The notes under the pieces were generated by a model, which was not told the DNA's origin, searched no databases, and worked only from the letters and a program-made list of their open reading frames with translations. A DNA stretch of 64,000 nucleotides from Virgibacillus phasianinus (GTDB taxonomy: Bacteria; Bacillota; Bacilli; Bacillales; Amphibacillaceae). The stretch is taken from positions 2,728,001-2,792,000 of the forward strand of contig NZ_CP022315.1 in the NCBI RefSeq assembly GCF_002216775.1, in the 5' to 3' direction. The position numbers and the translations under genes were made by a program. Below, in pieces: positions 17,942 through 27,348 of this stretch (positions are counted from its first letter, which is position 1; each line of letters opens with the position of its first letter).

Positions 17942-18874
17942 CTATAAATATGCCTCTGCTTTTTTAGTATTTACAAAATGTGTTTTAGCACACGCATGTA
18001 GAGCCTGATGTCCTTTTTCCCGAATGATTTGGGCTATTGTCTGATCAACCTGCTTCGAAGCCCCTTTGGGCAAAGTCATTCCAATGGTGCCAGATAATAG
18101 GTCCATTTCTTTTAAAAAGCTGGTTCTCGCAATGATGGAGGCGGCAGCAACCGCTATCGAATAGCTCTCGGCCTTGGTTATGAAATAAGTATTGGGTGCG
18201 CTCTTTTGTCTTTCGCTCCCAATATATTTGTTATACAATCCCGGCTCGCAAAATTGATCAATAACAATTCCTTCGAACGAGTCCTGCCCGGCCTTATTAC
18301 TGACATTTTGAATGGCGTGATGGTGCAGCATAGCCTTCATCTTTCCTTGTGACCAGCCACGCGCTTTTAAATCATTATATTTTTCGTTACGCAAAACTAG
18401 CAGGGAATATAAAATGTTTAAACTTAATATTTCTTTTGAAAGTCGCTTAATGGTTGTATCTGAGAGATTCTTTGAATCCTGAACACCTATCTCTTTCAAT
18501 TTAGCTAATTGTTCTTTTTTTACGAATACACAGGCAACCGTCATTGGTCCGAAATAATCACCGGTTCCTGCCTCATCAGAACCAATGTGTGAGACGTTAT
18601 AGATCGTACTGGGTGGCGTAAAATTATGGTTCAACTTTGGATTCGGTTTACCCTTTACCGGTTCTATTTCAAGTTCTTCCACCCATTTTATCGATTCAAA
18701 TTCAGCCGCTTTACCTTGAAACATAACCTTTCCAGAGCGGTAGGCTGTTATCACCCCATTGGATGTTTTGGCGCGAAAAACAGCCCCTTGTGGAACATCA
18801 ACAATAGAGTCTTTATAGTAGTCGTGCATTTTGTTGATTTTTTCTTTAGAAAATGTATGTATTTGTTGTGACAA
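17942..18874 (-). CDS. rnhC: Ribonuclease HIII
   Basis: A 310-residue endonuclease that cuts the RNA strand of RNA-DNA hybrids. An N-terminal TATA-box-binding-like substrate domain (about residues 1-85) precedes the RNase H fold, which starts with IGSDEAGTGDYFGP (catalytic Asp100 and Glu101). Further conserved blocks are QDSKNLSD, GIVIDQF and AAASIIART. The start is TTG at 18874, behind GGAGTG. It lies opposite its neighbours, between pheT and zapA as in B. subtilis. Confidence 0.95.
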   Translation of the reverse strand: MSQQIHTFSKEKINKMHDYYKDSIVDVPQGAVFRAKTSNGVITAYRSGKVMFQGKAAEFESIKWVEELEIEPVKGKPNPKLNHNFTPPSTIYNVSHIGSDEAGTGDYFGPMTVACVFVKKEQLAKLKEIGVQDSKNLSDTTIKRLSKEILSLNILYSLLVLRNEKYNDLKARGWSQGKMKAMLHHHAIQNVSNKAGQDSFEGIVIDQFCEPGLYNKYIGSERQKSAPNTYFITKAESYSIAVAAASIIARTSFLKEMDLLSGTIGMTLPKGASKQVDQTIAQIIREKGHQALHACAKTHFVNTKKAEAYL

Positions 18875-19013
18875 TTAAAACACTCCAATCAAATTCTTAT
18901 ACAAACTATAGCAGATTGAGGAAAGATGAGAAAGCTGCACATTGTCGAATGCTTCCTAAATTTAAGTCTTCGTGTTACTATAAAGTGTACTATTTTAAAA
19001 GGGGGCAACCCAA

Positions 19014-19274
19014 ATGACCCAAAATAACAAGACACGGACAACAGTTGAAATTCACAACAAATCTTACACAGTAGTAGGATATGAGGATGCGCATCATGTG
19101 CGTTTGGTGGCAAACCTTGTTGATCAAAAAATGAGTGAAATACAAAAAGCAAACAACACACTGGAACCTACCAGGTTAGCGGTGTTAACCGCCATAAATA
19201 CAATGAACGACTATTTAAAGTTAAAGGAAGATTATGCAACATTGTTAGGATCAATGAAAAAGAAAGAGGATTAA
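19014..19274 (+). CDS. zapA: Cell division protein ZapA
   Basis: An 86-residue protein with the ZapA pattern: an N-terminal RTTVEIHNKSYTVVG beta segment, the HVRLVANLVDQKMSEI helix and a C-terminal coiled coil. ZapA bundles FtsZ protofilaments at mid-cell. The ATG follows AAGGGGG. Only 6 nt separate it from yshB, so the two are probably co-transcribed. Confidence 0.93.
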   Translation: MTQNNKTRTTVEIHNKSYTVVGYEDAHHVRLVANLVDQKMSEIQKANNTLEPTRLAVLTAINTMNDYLKLKEDYATLLGSMKKKED

Positions 19275-19280
19275 TGGCTT

Positions 19281-19835
19281 ATGGTTGATATTATTTTATT
19301 AATTATGCTGATTTTTGGATTTTTTGTCGGATTGAAACGTGGTTTTATTTTACAGTTGTTTCATTTGATTGGTTTTATTGCAGCGTTTATCGTCGCCGCT
19401 TTATATTATGACCAGTTGGCGTCACGGTTGGCACTATGGATTCCATATCCTGAACTTCCGGATGAGAGTGCATGGGCTGACTTTTTGCAAAATATGCCGC
19501 TTGAAATTGCGTTTTATAATGCTATAGCATTTGCAATTATCTTCTTTGCGGTAAAAATTGTACTGCAAATCATTGCTTCCATGCTTGATTTTGTTGCTGA
19601 TTTACCAGTACTGCATTCTGTCAATAAATTACTAGGTGCAATCCTTGGATTTATTGAGATTTATTTAATTTTATTCATTATCCTTTACATTCTGGCACTT
19701 ACGCCGTTGTCAACGGTCCAATCATATGTTAATGATTCATGGGTAGCAATGTTTATTGTAGAACATACCCCATTATTTTCAGAGAAGTTAAAGGATTTAT
19801 GGTTTACCCACGTGGAAAGTTTATTCCACTCATAA
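19281..19835 (+). CDS. yshB: CvpA-family membrane protein
   Basis: A 184-residue protein with four hydrophobic segments (about residues 2-20, 27-47, 76-103 and 117-145) and the CvpA-family start DIILLIMLIFGFFVGLKRG. The family is linked to colicin V production in E. coli and to envelope functions elsewhere, but its role here is unknown. It follows zapA closely and ends in a clear terminator. Confidence 0.88.
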   Translation: MVDIILLIMLIFGFFVGLKRGFILQLFHLIGFIAAFIVAALYYDQLASRLALWIPYPELPDESAWADFLQNMPLEIAFYNAIAFAIIFFAVKIVLQIIASMLDFVADLPVLHSVNKLLGAILGFIEIYLILFIILYILALTPLSTVQSYVNDSWVAMFIVEHTPLFSEKLKDLWFTHVESLFHS

Positions 19836-19853
19836 CCGAAAATCAATAATATT

Positions 19854-19883
19854 GGCTGATTCTTAAGGAGAATCAGCCTTTTT
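19854..19883 (+). terminator. Terminator after yshB
   Basis: GGCTGATTCT-TAAGG-AGAATCAGCC followed by TTTTT. Confidence 0.85.
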
Positions 19884-19889
19884 ACCACT

Positions 19890-19979
19890 TTAGGAAAGTA
19901 TAAATCTTTTTCGGTATAAAGTATAAAAAAATCTAAGGCTTTCGCCATCAGTTCTTGGCGACAAGCCGAGATTTTCTAA
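19890..19979. repeat. Family I hairpin repeat, copy A
   Basis: The element opens with TAAATCTTTTTCGGTATAAA. An imperfect inverted repeat follows (AAATCTAAGGCTTTCGCC ... GGCGACAAGCCGAGATTTTCTAA). It lies between yshB and polX. Copies B-E are at 24695, 32461, 40151 and 45111. Confidence 0.8.
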
Positions 19980-20009
19980 ACGAAATTGCGGAGAAGGAGA
20001 TAATAAAGG

Positions 20010-21728
20010 ATGGATATAAACAAAAAAGATGTTTTGAAGCTGTTAGAAAAAGTAGCCGTATATTTAGAACTTAAAGGTGAAAATTCCTTTAAAGTTTCGG
20101 CCTACCGAAAAGCCGCTATGGCACTGGAACAAGATGACCGATCATTATCAGAGATTGACGATTTCACAAAAATAAAGGGAATTGGCAAGGGAACAGCTGC
20201 AGTCATAACTGAATACATAGAAGATGGTAAATCGGATACGTTGGCGCAACTTGAAAGAGAAGTGCCACGAGGCTTAGTTCCATTGTTAAACCTTCCTGGT
20301 CTTGGTGGCAAGAAACTGGCAAAATTGTACCAGGAGCTGGGTGTGACAGATGCGATTACATTACAAAAGGCCTGCCAGGCAGGTGAGGTCGAAAAGCTTG
20401 CGGGTTTTGGCAAAAAAACTGCTGAGAAGATACTGCAGGCATTGGAGGATGCAAATAGTCGTCCGGAACGATTGCCGATAGCCATGATGTTGCCTGTTGC
20501 GGAACGAATTGAGGCATACCTGTCAACAATTACTGAAATTGAGACATTTTCCCGTGCAGGCAGTTTAAGAAGGATGCGTGAAACAGTAAAGGATATCGAT
20601 TTTATCATTGCCACGAATAAACCAACAAAAGTTCGCGATGCATTGCTTGGACTGGAAACAATAAAAGAGGTGATTGCTAAGGGTGATACGAAGGTTTCCG
20701 TTACACTGGAAGAAGTTTACGATATTAACGTTGATTTTAGAATCGTTGAACCGCAGGAATTTGCCACTACTTTGCATCATTTCACCGGATCTAAGGAACA
20801 TAATGTAGCGATGCGTCAGCTGGCAAAAAAACGGCATGAAAAAATTAATGAATATGGCATCACATTAAATGAAAACGATGAAACCCTTACTTTTGAAAAT
20901 GAAACACAATTTTTCCAACACTTCGGACTGCCTTATATCCCTCCTGAAATCAGGGAGAATCAAGGAGAAATCGAATCTTATACAGATAACATTTCATTGC
21001 TGAAACTATCAGATATTCGGGGGGATCTCCACATGCACACCACTTGGAGCGACGGTGCACAGTCCCTTGAAGAAATGGTGAATCAGGCAAGGAAAATTGG
21101 TTATGATTATCTTGCAATTACCGATCATTCCAAATTTTTGCGTGTTGCCAATGGCTTAAATGAAGATAAACTCAGAAGACAACGGAAAGAAATTGAGCGA
21201 GTGAATGAGAAATACAGGGATATTCATGTTTTCGCAGGTGTAGAAATGGATATTTTGCCGGATGGTAGTCTTGATTTTGACAATGATTTTCTAAAGGAAA
21301 TGGATTTTGTAATTGGGGCGATTCATTCAAGCTTTAATCAATCAGAAGAGAAAATTATGAAGCGTTTAGAACATGCAATGGAAAATCCTTATGTAACTTT
21401 TATTGCGCATCCGACTGGCCGATTAATTGGCAGACGTTCAGGCTATTCTGTTGATATGGAAAGACTTATTCAACGCGCCAAAGAAACAAATACAGCACTG
21501 GAAATTAATGCAAACCCTAATCGTCTTGATATATCGGCCCAATGGGCAAGGAAAGCCCAGGAACAAGGGGTTAAAATTGTAATTGATACGGATGCACACA
21601 GTTATCAAATGCTAGAACATATGAAACATGGTGTTGGAATTGCCAGAAAAGGCTGGATTGAAAAAGATAATGTGCTAAATACATGGACAAAAGATAAGTT
21701 AATTAAATTTATGAATCAAAAAAGGTAG
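20010..21728 (+). CDS. polX: DNA polymerase/3'-5' exonuclease PolX
   Basis: A 572-residue family X polymerase for gap filling in base-excision repair. Helix-hairpin-helix motifs (KIKGIGKGTAA, NLPGLGGKK, GFGKKTAEKIL) lie within the first 150 residues. The nucleotidyltransferase centre contains GSLRRMRETVKDIDFI. A C-terminal PHP exonuclease domain starts at about residue 338 with DLHMHTTWSDG and includes ITDHSK and VIDTDAHS. Domain order and length are normal. The ATG follows GGAG and a short A-rich spacer. Confidence 0.95.
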   Translation: MDINKKDVLKLLEKVAVYLELKGENSFKVSAYRKAAMALEQDDRSLSEIDDFTKIKGIGKGTAAVITEYIEDGKSDTLAQLEREVPRGLVPLLNLPGLGGKKLAKLYQELGVTDAITLQKACQAGEVEKLAGFGKKTAEKILQALEDANSRPERLPIAMMLPVAERIEAYLSTITEIETFSRAGSLRRMRETVKDIDFIIATNKPTKVRDALLGLETIKEVIAKGDTKVSVTLEEVYDINVDFRIVEPQEFATTLHHFTGSKEHNVAMRQLAKKRHEKINEYGITLNENDETLTFENETQFFQHFGLPYIPPEIRENQGEIESYTDNISLLKLSDIRGDLHMHTTWSDGAQSLEEMVNQARKIGYDYLAITDHSKFLRVANGLNEDKLRRQRKEIERVNEKYRDIHVFAGVEMDILPDGSLDFDNDFLKEMDFVIGAIHSSFNQSEEKIMKRLEHAMENPYVTFIAHPTGRLIGRRSGYSVDMERLIQRAKETNTALEINANPNRLDISAQWARKAQEQGVKIVIDTDAHSYQMLEHMKHGVGIARKGWIEKDNVLNTWTKDKLIKFMNQKR

Positions 21729-21777
21729 TTTTATCGTATAAGTTTTAAACACCTTCAGTTAAAGGGGTAAGTAAAAA

Positions 21778-24120
21778 ATGAATGAACGTATTCTGCGTGT
21801 ATTGGAATTTAATAAAATAATTGATCAGCTTAGTTCTAAGGCTGCTTCAAGTCTTGGTGAAAATCAGGCGCTTCAGTTAAAGCCGTTAACTAATCTTACT
21901 GAAGTACTTGAGCTGCAGGAGGAAACCGATGAAGCCAGTCAAATTTTACGGCTAAACCTTGCTGTACCATTGGGTGGTATCTTTGATATTCGCGCGAGTA
22001 TCAAACGGAGTGTGATTGGCGGAGTGTTGAGTACTGAAGAGTGCTTGGATATTGCCAATACACTTTATGGTGGACGCCAGGTTAAAAACTTTATACTGAA
22101 ACTTGAAGAGGATTTACCAATATTAAAAAGTTTATCAGAGCGAATCGAGCCGCTGAGAGATGTAGAACAGCATATAAAAAGCAGCATTGATGATCATGGA
22201 CATGTCATGGACAGTGCCTCGGTTAAATTAAGAAGTATCAGGTCGTCGATTCGAACTTTTGAAAGCAGAGTCCGAGAAAAACTGGATGGCTATACAAGAT
22301 CAAAAAGTGCAATGCTTTCAGATCCAATTGTGACGATTCGCAATGATCGCTATGTATTACCTGTTAAACAGGAATATCGCGGATCAATCGGTGGTATTGT
22401 CCATGATCAATCCGCATCTGGAGCTACATTGTTCATGGAACCAAAGACAGTAGTTGATCTTAATAATCAATTACAGGAATCCTTTAGTAAAGAGAAACAT
22501 GAAGTGGATCGTATATTGCGTGAACTTACGGAACATATTGCATCAGAAGAAATTTGTTTAACTGAAAATGTTGAAGTCCTGGGCAAGATTGATTTTATGT
22601 TTGCAAGAGCAAAGCTTGGACAGTCAATGAAAGCCTCCATGCCAAAAATGAATGATCAAGGGATTATTAAATTGCAGCAGGCCAGGCATCCACTGATTCC
22701 GATTGAGGAAGTTGTCGCAAATGATATAGAAATTGGCGAGGACTATACCTCCATAGTCATTACAGGACCTAATACAGGGGGGAAAACCGTTACATTAAAA
22801 ATGGTGGGCCTTTGTACATTAATGGCACAATCCGGCTTACAGGTTCCTGCACTTGATGGATGTGAAATGGCAGTCTTTGAAAATGTCTATGCCGACATTG
22901 GAGATGAACAATCCATTGAACAAAATCTCAGTACATTTTCTTCCCATATGACAAACATTGTAGACATCATGAAAAACGTTGATTACAAAGCATTGGTTTT
23001 ATTCGATGAGTTAGGTGCTGGTACAGATCCCCAAGAGGGTGCAGCATTAGCAATGTCGATCCTTGATGAAGTCATTGACCGCGGTGCACGGGTAATTGCG
23101 ACAACACACTATCCTGAGCTTAAAGCGTATGGATATAATCGGGAGAATGTGGTGAATGCATCCGTAGAGTTCGATGTGGAGTCATTAAAACCAACCTACC
23201 GATTATTGCTTGGTGTTCCAGGTCGAAGCAACGCTTTTGAAATTTCTAAACGTCTGGGGTTACATGAATCAATCATTCAAACTGCTAAAAGTCATATCGG
23301 TGTTGATTCAACTAGTGTTGAAAACATGATTGCGTCACTTGAAAAGTCAAAACGCGAATCTGAAAAAGATTTTGAAGCTGCACATCAAACCATGCTTGAG
23401 ACAGAAAAGCTGAAGCGGGATCTTGAAAGACAATGGAAGGACTTCGAGGATAAACGTGAAAGTTTATATAAAAAGGCTGAAGATAAGGCAAATAAAGCCA
23501 TCCAAGATGCCCGAGTAGAGGCAGAATTAATCATAGATGAAATACGAAAGATGAAAACAAACGCGAACTTAAAGGAACATGAATGGATCGAAGCCAGGAA
23601 AATGTTTGAAGATGCGAAACCAAATCTGTCCGAAAAGAAGGAATCGAAAAAACAAACTACAAGTGAACAAGTGAAAGATCTTAAAGTCGGCGATACCATT
23701 AAATTACTAACTATAAATCAGCAGGGAAATGTGCTGGACAAAATTAATGATAATGAATATTTAGTACAAGTTGGTATTATGAAGGTAAAAGTTAAAAGGA
23801 AAGATCTTCAGTTTATCAGCGAGAAAAAGGGATTTACGGAAAAACCTTTAACAACAGTTAAAGGCTCGGGCTATCACGTTCGACCAGAACTTGATTTACG
23901 CGGGGAACGTTATGAAGATGCTTTTCTTCGCTTAGAAAAATATATCGATGACGTTATCCTTGCCGGCTATCAAAAAGTTTCAATCATACATGGTAAAGGA
24001 ACTGGTGCTCTAAGGAAAGGTGTTCAGGATCTAGCAAAAAGCCATCCTAGAATTTCGGGTATTCGGGCTGGCGGAAGTGGCGAAGGTGGAAGCGGAGTAT
24101 CCATTATCGAACTTAAGTAG
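21778..24120 (+). CDS. mutS2: MutS2 ATPase/endonuclease
   Basis: A 780-residue MutS-like protein without the MutS mismatch-recognition domain. Walker [10 protein letters not shown] lies near residue 331, with DELGAGTDP and the [10 protein letters not shown] region after it. A long charged coiled coil spans about 515-630, and a C-terminal Smr nuclease domain about 700-780 carries [10 protein letters not shown] and [10 protein letters not shown]. Bacterial MutS2 suppresses recombination and can split collided ribosomes in B. subtilis. It lies 49 nt after polX, probably in the same transcript. Confidence 0.96.
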   Translation: MNERILRVLEFNKIIDQLSSKAASSLGENQALQLKPLTNLTEVLELQEETDEASQILRLNLAVPLGGIFDIRASIKRSVIGGVLSTEECLDIANTLYGGRQVKNFILKLEEDLPILKSLSERIEPLRDVEQHIKSSIDDHGHVMDSASVKLRSIRSSIRTFESRVREKLDGYTRSKSAMLSDPIVTIRNDRYVLPVKQEYRGSIGGIVHDQSASGATLFMEPKTVVDLNNQLQESFSKEKHEVDRILRELTEHIASEEICLTENVEVLGKIDFMFARAKLGQSMKASMPKMNDQGIIKLQQARHPLIPIEEVVANDIEIGEDYTSIVITGPNTGGKTVTLKMVGLCTLMAQSGLQVPALDGCEMAVFENVYADIGDEQSIEQNLSTFSSHMTNIVDIMKNVDYKALVLFDELGAGTDPQEGAALAMSILDEVIDRGARVIATTHYPELKAYGYNRENVVNASVEFDVESLKPTYRLLLGVPGRSNAFEISKRLGLHESIIQTAKSHIGVDSTSVENMIASLEKSKRESEKDFEAAHQTMLETEKLKRDLERQWKDFEDKRESLYKKAEDKANKAIQDARVEAELIIDEIRKMKTNANLKEHEWIEARKMFEDAKPNLSEKKESKKQTTSEQVKDLKVGDTIKLLTINQQGNVLDKINDNEYLVQVGIMKVKVKRKDLQFISEKKGFTEKPLTTVKGSGYHVRPELDLRGERYEDAFLRLEKYIDDVILAGYQKVSIIHGKGTGALRKGVQDLAKSHPRISGIRAGGSGEGGSGVSIIELK

Positions 24121-24148
24121 AGAAGTTCAAGAGGAGATGGTTTAAAAA

Positions 24149-24556
24149 ATGGATAGCTTTTGGGAGATTACGTATGTGGAAATAGCGGCAAGGTATAGTG
24201 TTGTTATTTTATGTACAGTAGTGTTTCTTGCTGTGTTTGAATTAGTTACATCTTATAAAAACTGGGAAGAAATTAAAAATGGAAATTTTGCTGTAGCAAT
24301 GGCTACTGGGGGTAAGCTTTTCGGAATAGCAACTATCTTCCGGTATTCCATTGAACACAATGATACAATCATTCAAAGTGTCGGATGGGGTGTCTTTGGA
24401 TTTATACTGCTTTTATTAAGTTATTTTATTTTTGAATTCTTAACACCGAAAATAAAGATTGATGAGGAAATTGGAAATGGAAACCGGGCGGTTGGCTTTA
24501 TTTCTATGTTAATTTCTGTTGGTATGGCTTTTGTTATTGGGGCAAGTATCGGTTAG
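24149..24556 (+). CDS. yshE: DUF350-domain membrane protein
   Basis: A 135-residue protein with four hydrophobic helices in two similar halves (about residues 17-35, 46-64, 72-96 and 110-134), as in DUF350. Each half contains a short NGNxAVxxx-type segment (NGNFAVAMATGG, NGNRAVGFIS), so an internal duplication is visible. It matches YshE by position after mutS2. Function is unknown. Confidence 0.87.
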   Translation: MDSFWEITYVEIAARYSVVILCTVVFLAVFELVTSYKNWEEIKNGNFAVAMATGGKLFGIATIFRYSIEHNDTIIQSVGWGVFGFILLLLSYFIFEFLTPKIKIDEEIGNGNRAVGFISMLISVGMAFVIGASIG

Positions 24557-24570
24557 GAGCGAATAAATGT

Positions 24571-24645
24571 ATGGAAACATTGGCTAAGTATTTGATTGTA
24601 GTAGCGGTTGTTTTTGCTATTGTAGGAATTGTATATTTACTTTAA
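24571..24645 (+). CDS. Possible 24-residue membrane microprotein
   Basis: ATG at 24571 opens METLAKYLIVVAVVFAIVG and continues to IVYLL before TAA. This would be one short hydrophobic helix. An AGGAG at 24555-24559 lies about 11 nt upstream. It begins 14 nt after the yshE stop and ends before the shared terminator, so it would be on the yshE transcript. It is too short for statistical support; hydrophobic composition and position are the only arguments. Confidence 0.4.
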   Translation: METLAKYLIVVAVVFAIVGIVYLL

Positions 24646-24657
24646 TCATTAATTCAT

Positions 24658-24691
24658 AACTTTCACCTTTATTCCAGGGTGAAAGTTTTTT
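24658..24691 (+). terminator. Terminator after yshE and the small ORF
   Basis: AACTTTCACC, a TTTATTCCAG loop, then GGTGAAAGTT and TTTT. Confidence 0.85.
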
Positions 24692-24694
24692 AAT

Positions 24695-24786
24695 ACTTTA
24701 AAAGAGCATAAATCTTTATCGGTATCGTATAAAAAATCTAGCGCTTTCGCCATTAGTTTTTGGCGACAAGCCAAGATTTTCTAATA
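24695..24786. repeat. Family I hairpin repeat, copy B
   Basis: The same order as copy A: AAATCTTTATCGGTAT, then AAAAATCTAGCGCTTTCGCC ... TGGCGACAAGCCAAGATTTT and CTAATA. It lies between yshE and lcfA. Confidence 0.8.
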
Positions 24787-24862
24787 GTTGATAAATAAAA
24801 TTTCAAAAAATACAAATTAATCGGTATAATGAATATACATAGATAAAAAAGGAGGAGAGAAA

Positions 24863-26557
24863 ATGGAAGAACGAATTTGGCATGCTCATTATCCTAAAGA
24901 AATTCCAACAAGTATTGAGTACGATACGAAGCCGCTGCATCATTTTCTAATTAAAAATGCAGAACGATACAAAGGTAAGAAAGCGCTTCATTTTATGGGT
25001 AAGGAACTATCGTTTGTTGAGTTATATACACAGGCAAAAAAATTGGCTTGCTACTTTCAATCGTTGGGACTTGAAAAGGGTGATCGTGTTGCCATAATGC
25101 TGCCAAACTGCCCACAAGCAGTAATTGGTTATTATGCTGCATTAATGGCTGGCGGAACTGTTGTTCAAACAAACCCGTTGTATATGGAAAGGGAGCTTGA
25201 GTTTCAGCTGAATGACTCCGGGGCCACCTTTATTGTATGTTTAGACATTTTACTACCAAGAGTATCCAATATTAAAGGAAACACATCCCTCAAACATACA
25301 ATCGTAACCGGTATCAAAGATTATCTCCCGTTTCCAAAAAACCTTATTTATCCGTATATACAAAAAAAGCAATACCATATGCTCGTAAAGGTTGAACAAT
25401 CCGAAGATACACATGTGTGGGGTGCAATTATGGAGCATTCTACAACGAACTACCATCCTGTTGAAGTCGATGTGAAAGAAGATTTGGCCCTTCTTCAATA
25501 TACCGGTGGAACAACAGGGAATCCCAAAGGAGTTATGCTTACACATCATAACCTTGTTGCAAATGTCCAAATGAGTAAGGCGTGGTTATATAAAACTAGA
25601 GAAGGTAAAGAAACCGTTCTAGGTGTTCTGCCATTCTTTCATGTATACGGAATGACAACCGTAATGAATATGTCGATAATGTTTGGATCTACGATGGTAT
25701 TGCTTCCGAAGTTTGATGTGGAGGACGTTCTAAAAACCATTCAGAAACAAAGACCTACTCTGTTCCCTGGGGCGCCAACTATTTATATTGGTATATTGAA
25801 TCATCCTGATCTTAAAAAATACGATCTATCGTCAATTGAAGCGTGTATCAGCGGATCAGCACCATTACCTATTGAGGTTCAGCAGCAATTTGAACATGTT
25901 ACCGGCGGCAGGCTGGTAGAAGGTTATGGTTTAACTGAGTCTTCGCCCGTCACACACTCCAACTTTGTATGGACGAAACGTGTAAATGGCAGCATTGGTG
26001 TACCGTGGCCAGATACAGATTCTAAAATTTTTCGTGAAGGTACTATGGAAGAGGCGCCTATTGGCGAGGTTGGCGAAATAGCGGTAAAGGGTCCACAGGT
26101 CATGAAAGGCTATTGGAATAATCAGGAGGAAACAGACAATGTCCTGAAGGATGACTGGTTATTTACTGGGGATTTAGGGTACATGGACGAAGATGGTTAT
26201 TTCTATATTGTCGACCGCAAGAAGGATATGATTATTGCCGGTGGTTATAATATCTATCCGCGAGAAATAGAGGAAGTCCTGTATGAACATGAAGGGATCC
26301 AGGAAGCTGTAGTGGCGGGAATACCGGACCCATACCGCGGAGAAACGGTAAAGGCCTATATCGTAAAGAAACCCGGGATTAATTTGAGTGAGGCCGAACT
26401 AAACAGTTACTGTCGGGAGAATCTGGCCGCGTATAAGGTTCCGAAAATTTACGAGTTCCGTGATGAATTGCCAAAAACGGCTATAGGTAAAATTTTGCGA
26501 CGTTCCTTAGTGGATGAAGAAAAAGAAAAATTGCAGCAAACAGGAAAGACCATATAA
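24863..26557 (+). CDS. lcfA: Long-chain fatty-acid-CoA ligase
   Basis: A 564-residue ANL-superfamily enzyme that activates fatty acids to acyl-CoA through an acyl-adenylate. The P-loop-like motif YTGGTTGNPKGV lies near residue 213. Further motifs are EGYGLTESSPV, the TGDLGYMDEDGYFYIVDRKKDMI hinge (broken here only by naming) and the C-terminal lysine in LPKTAIGKILRR. The ATG follows AAGGAGGAG. It heads the beta-oxidation cluster; a second, FadR-controlled promoter lies between it and fadR. Confidence 0.95.
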   Translation: MEERIWHAHYPKEIPTSIEYDTKPLHHFLIKNAERYKGKKALHFMGKELSFVELYTQAKKLACYFQSLGLEKGDRVAIMLPNCPQAVIGYYAALMAGGTVVQTNPLYMERELEFQLNDSGATFIVCLDILLPRVSNIKGNTSLKHTIVTGIKDYLPFPKNLIYPYIQKKQYHMLVKVEQSEDTHVWGAIMEHSTTNYHPVEVDVKEDLALLQYTGGTTGNPKGVMLTHHNLVANVQMSKAWLYKTREGKETVLGVLPFFHVYGMTTVMNMSIMFGSTMVLLPKFDVEDVLKTIQKQRPTLFPGAPTIYIGILNHPDLKKYDLSSIEACISGSAPLPIEVQQQFEHVTGGRLVEGYGLTESSPVTHSNFVWTKRVNGSIGVPWPDTDSKIFREGTMEEAPIGEVGEIAVKGPQVMKGYWNNQEETDNVLKDDWLFTGDLGYMDEDGYFYIVDRKKDMIIAGGYNIYPREIEEVLYEHEGIQEAVVAGIPDPYRGETVKAYIVKKPGINLSEAELNSYCRENLAAYKVPKIYEFRDELPKTAIGKILRRSLVDEEKEKLQQTGKTI

Positions 26558-26650
26558 CGCCTTGCTGAAAGAAAAACTTTATCATTCGTTATTAGTGTTT
26601 GCGAATGCTGAGTTTTTCGAATACAATGAATGTACAAGCTATCCAAGTGA

Positions 26651-26704
26651 TTGACAGATATTAAGTATCTCGATACAATTAAAATATGAATGATGATTCA
26701 TTCA
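26651..26704 (+). promoter_or_regulatory. sigma-A promoter and FadR operator upstream of fadR
   Basis: TTGACA (26651-26656), 17 bp, TACAAT (26674-26679). The 18-bp palindrome TGAATGATGATTCATTCA (26687-26704) covers the expected start point. Its arms TGAATGA/TCATTCA match the FadR operator pattern known for Bacillus (TGAATGAnTAnTCATTCA). FadR bound here would block initiation until long-chain acyl-CoA releases it. Confidence 0.88.
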
Positions 26705-26736
26705 GTTTGGGCTTACGGTGCATGCTAAGGGGAATG

Positions 26737-27333
26737 ATGACGAAAATGAAGAAGAATAAACCAAAATACAATCAGATCATCGAGGCTGCAGTTGAAGTTA
26801 TTGCGGAAAACGGTTATCATGCCTCACAAGTTTCCAAGATAGCCAAAAAAGCTGGTGTAGCTGATGGAACTATTTACCTTTATTTTAAAAATAAGGAAGA
26901 TATACTAGTTTCATTATTTGAAGTTAAAATGGGACAGTTTATCGAACAAATTGCTCAAAGCATTAATGAAAAACAGCATGTTTCTGATAAATTATATGCC
27001 TTAATTGAAATGCACTTTCGTCAGTTTGCCAAGGATCACCACTTAGCAGTTGTGACCCAGCTTGAGCTTCGACAATCAAATTCGGAATTGCGTTGGAAAA
27101 TAAATGAAGTGCTAAAGCCTTACTTATCCGAAATTGACCTGGTAATTAAAGAAGGCATAGACGACGGAAGTTTTCGAGGCGACTTAAATTTGCCCCTAGT
27201 CAGACAAATGATATTCGGAACCCTGGATGAAGTAGTAACAAACTGGGTGATGAATGAACAAAGGTATAATTTGCTTGCGCAGGCAAGTGCTGTGCATGCA
27301 TTAATTATAAACGGACTTTCCGTTAAAGAATAA
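26737..27333 (+). CDS. fadR: TetR-family fatty-acid degradation regulator FadR
   Basis: A TetR repressor of about 198 residues. The N-terminal helix-turn-helix reads IAENGYHASQVSKIAKKAGVADGTIYLYFKNKEDIL in pieces, with the key VSKIAKKAGV and GTIYLYF blocks. The ligand domain is typical of acyl-CoA-binding FadR. The ATG at 26737 sits 4 nt after AAGGGG, and an alternative ATG at 26746 (MKKNKPKY) is equally plausible. A start at 26686 would begin at the operator itself and is rejected. Autoregulation is implied by the operator upstream. Confidence 0.92.
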   Translation: MTKMKKNKPKYNQIIEAAVEVIAENGYHASQVSKIAKKAGVADGTIYLYFKNKEDILVSLFEVKMGQFIEQIAQSINEKQHVSDKLYALIEMHFRQFAKDHHLAVVTQLELRQSNSELRWKINEVLKPYLSEIDLVIKEGIDDGSFRGDLNLPLVRQMIFGTLDEVVTNWVMNEQRYNLLAQASAVHALIINGLSVKE

Positions 27334-27348
27334 TAGAGGAGGATTAGC

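Noticed and set aside
18937-18943. TGTCGAA, a match to the core Spo0A box, upstream of zapA
   Set aside because: A 7-base motif is expected by chance several times in a window of this size, and no second box or known regulation supports it.
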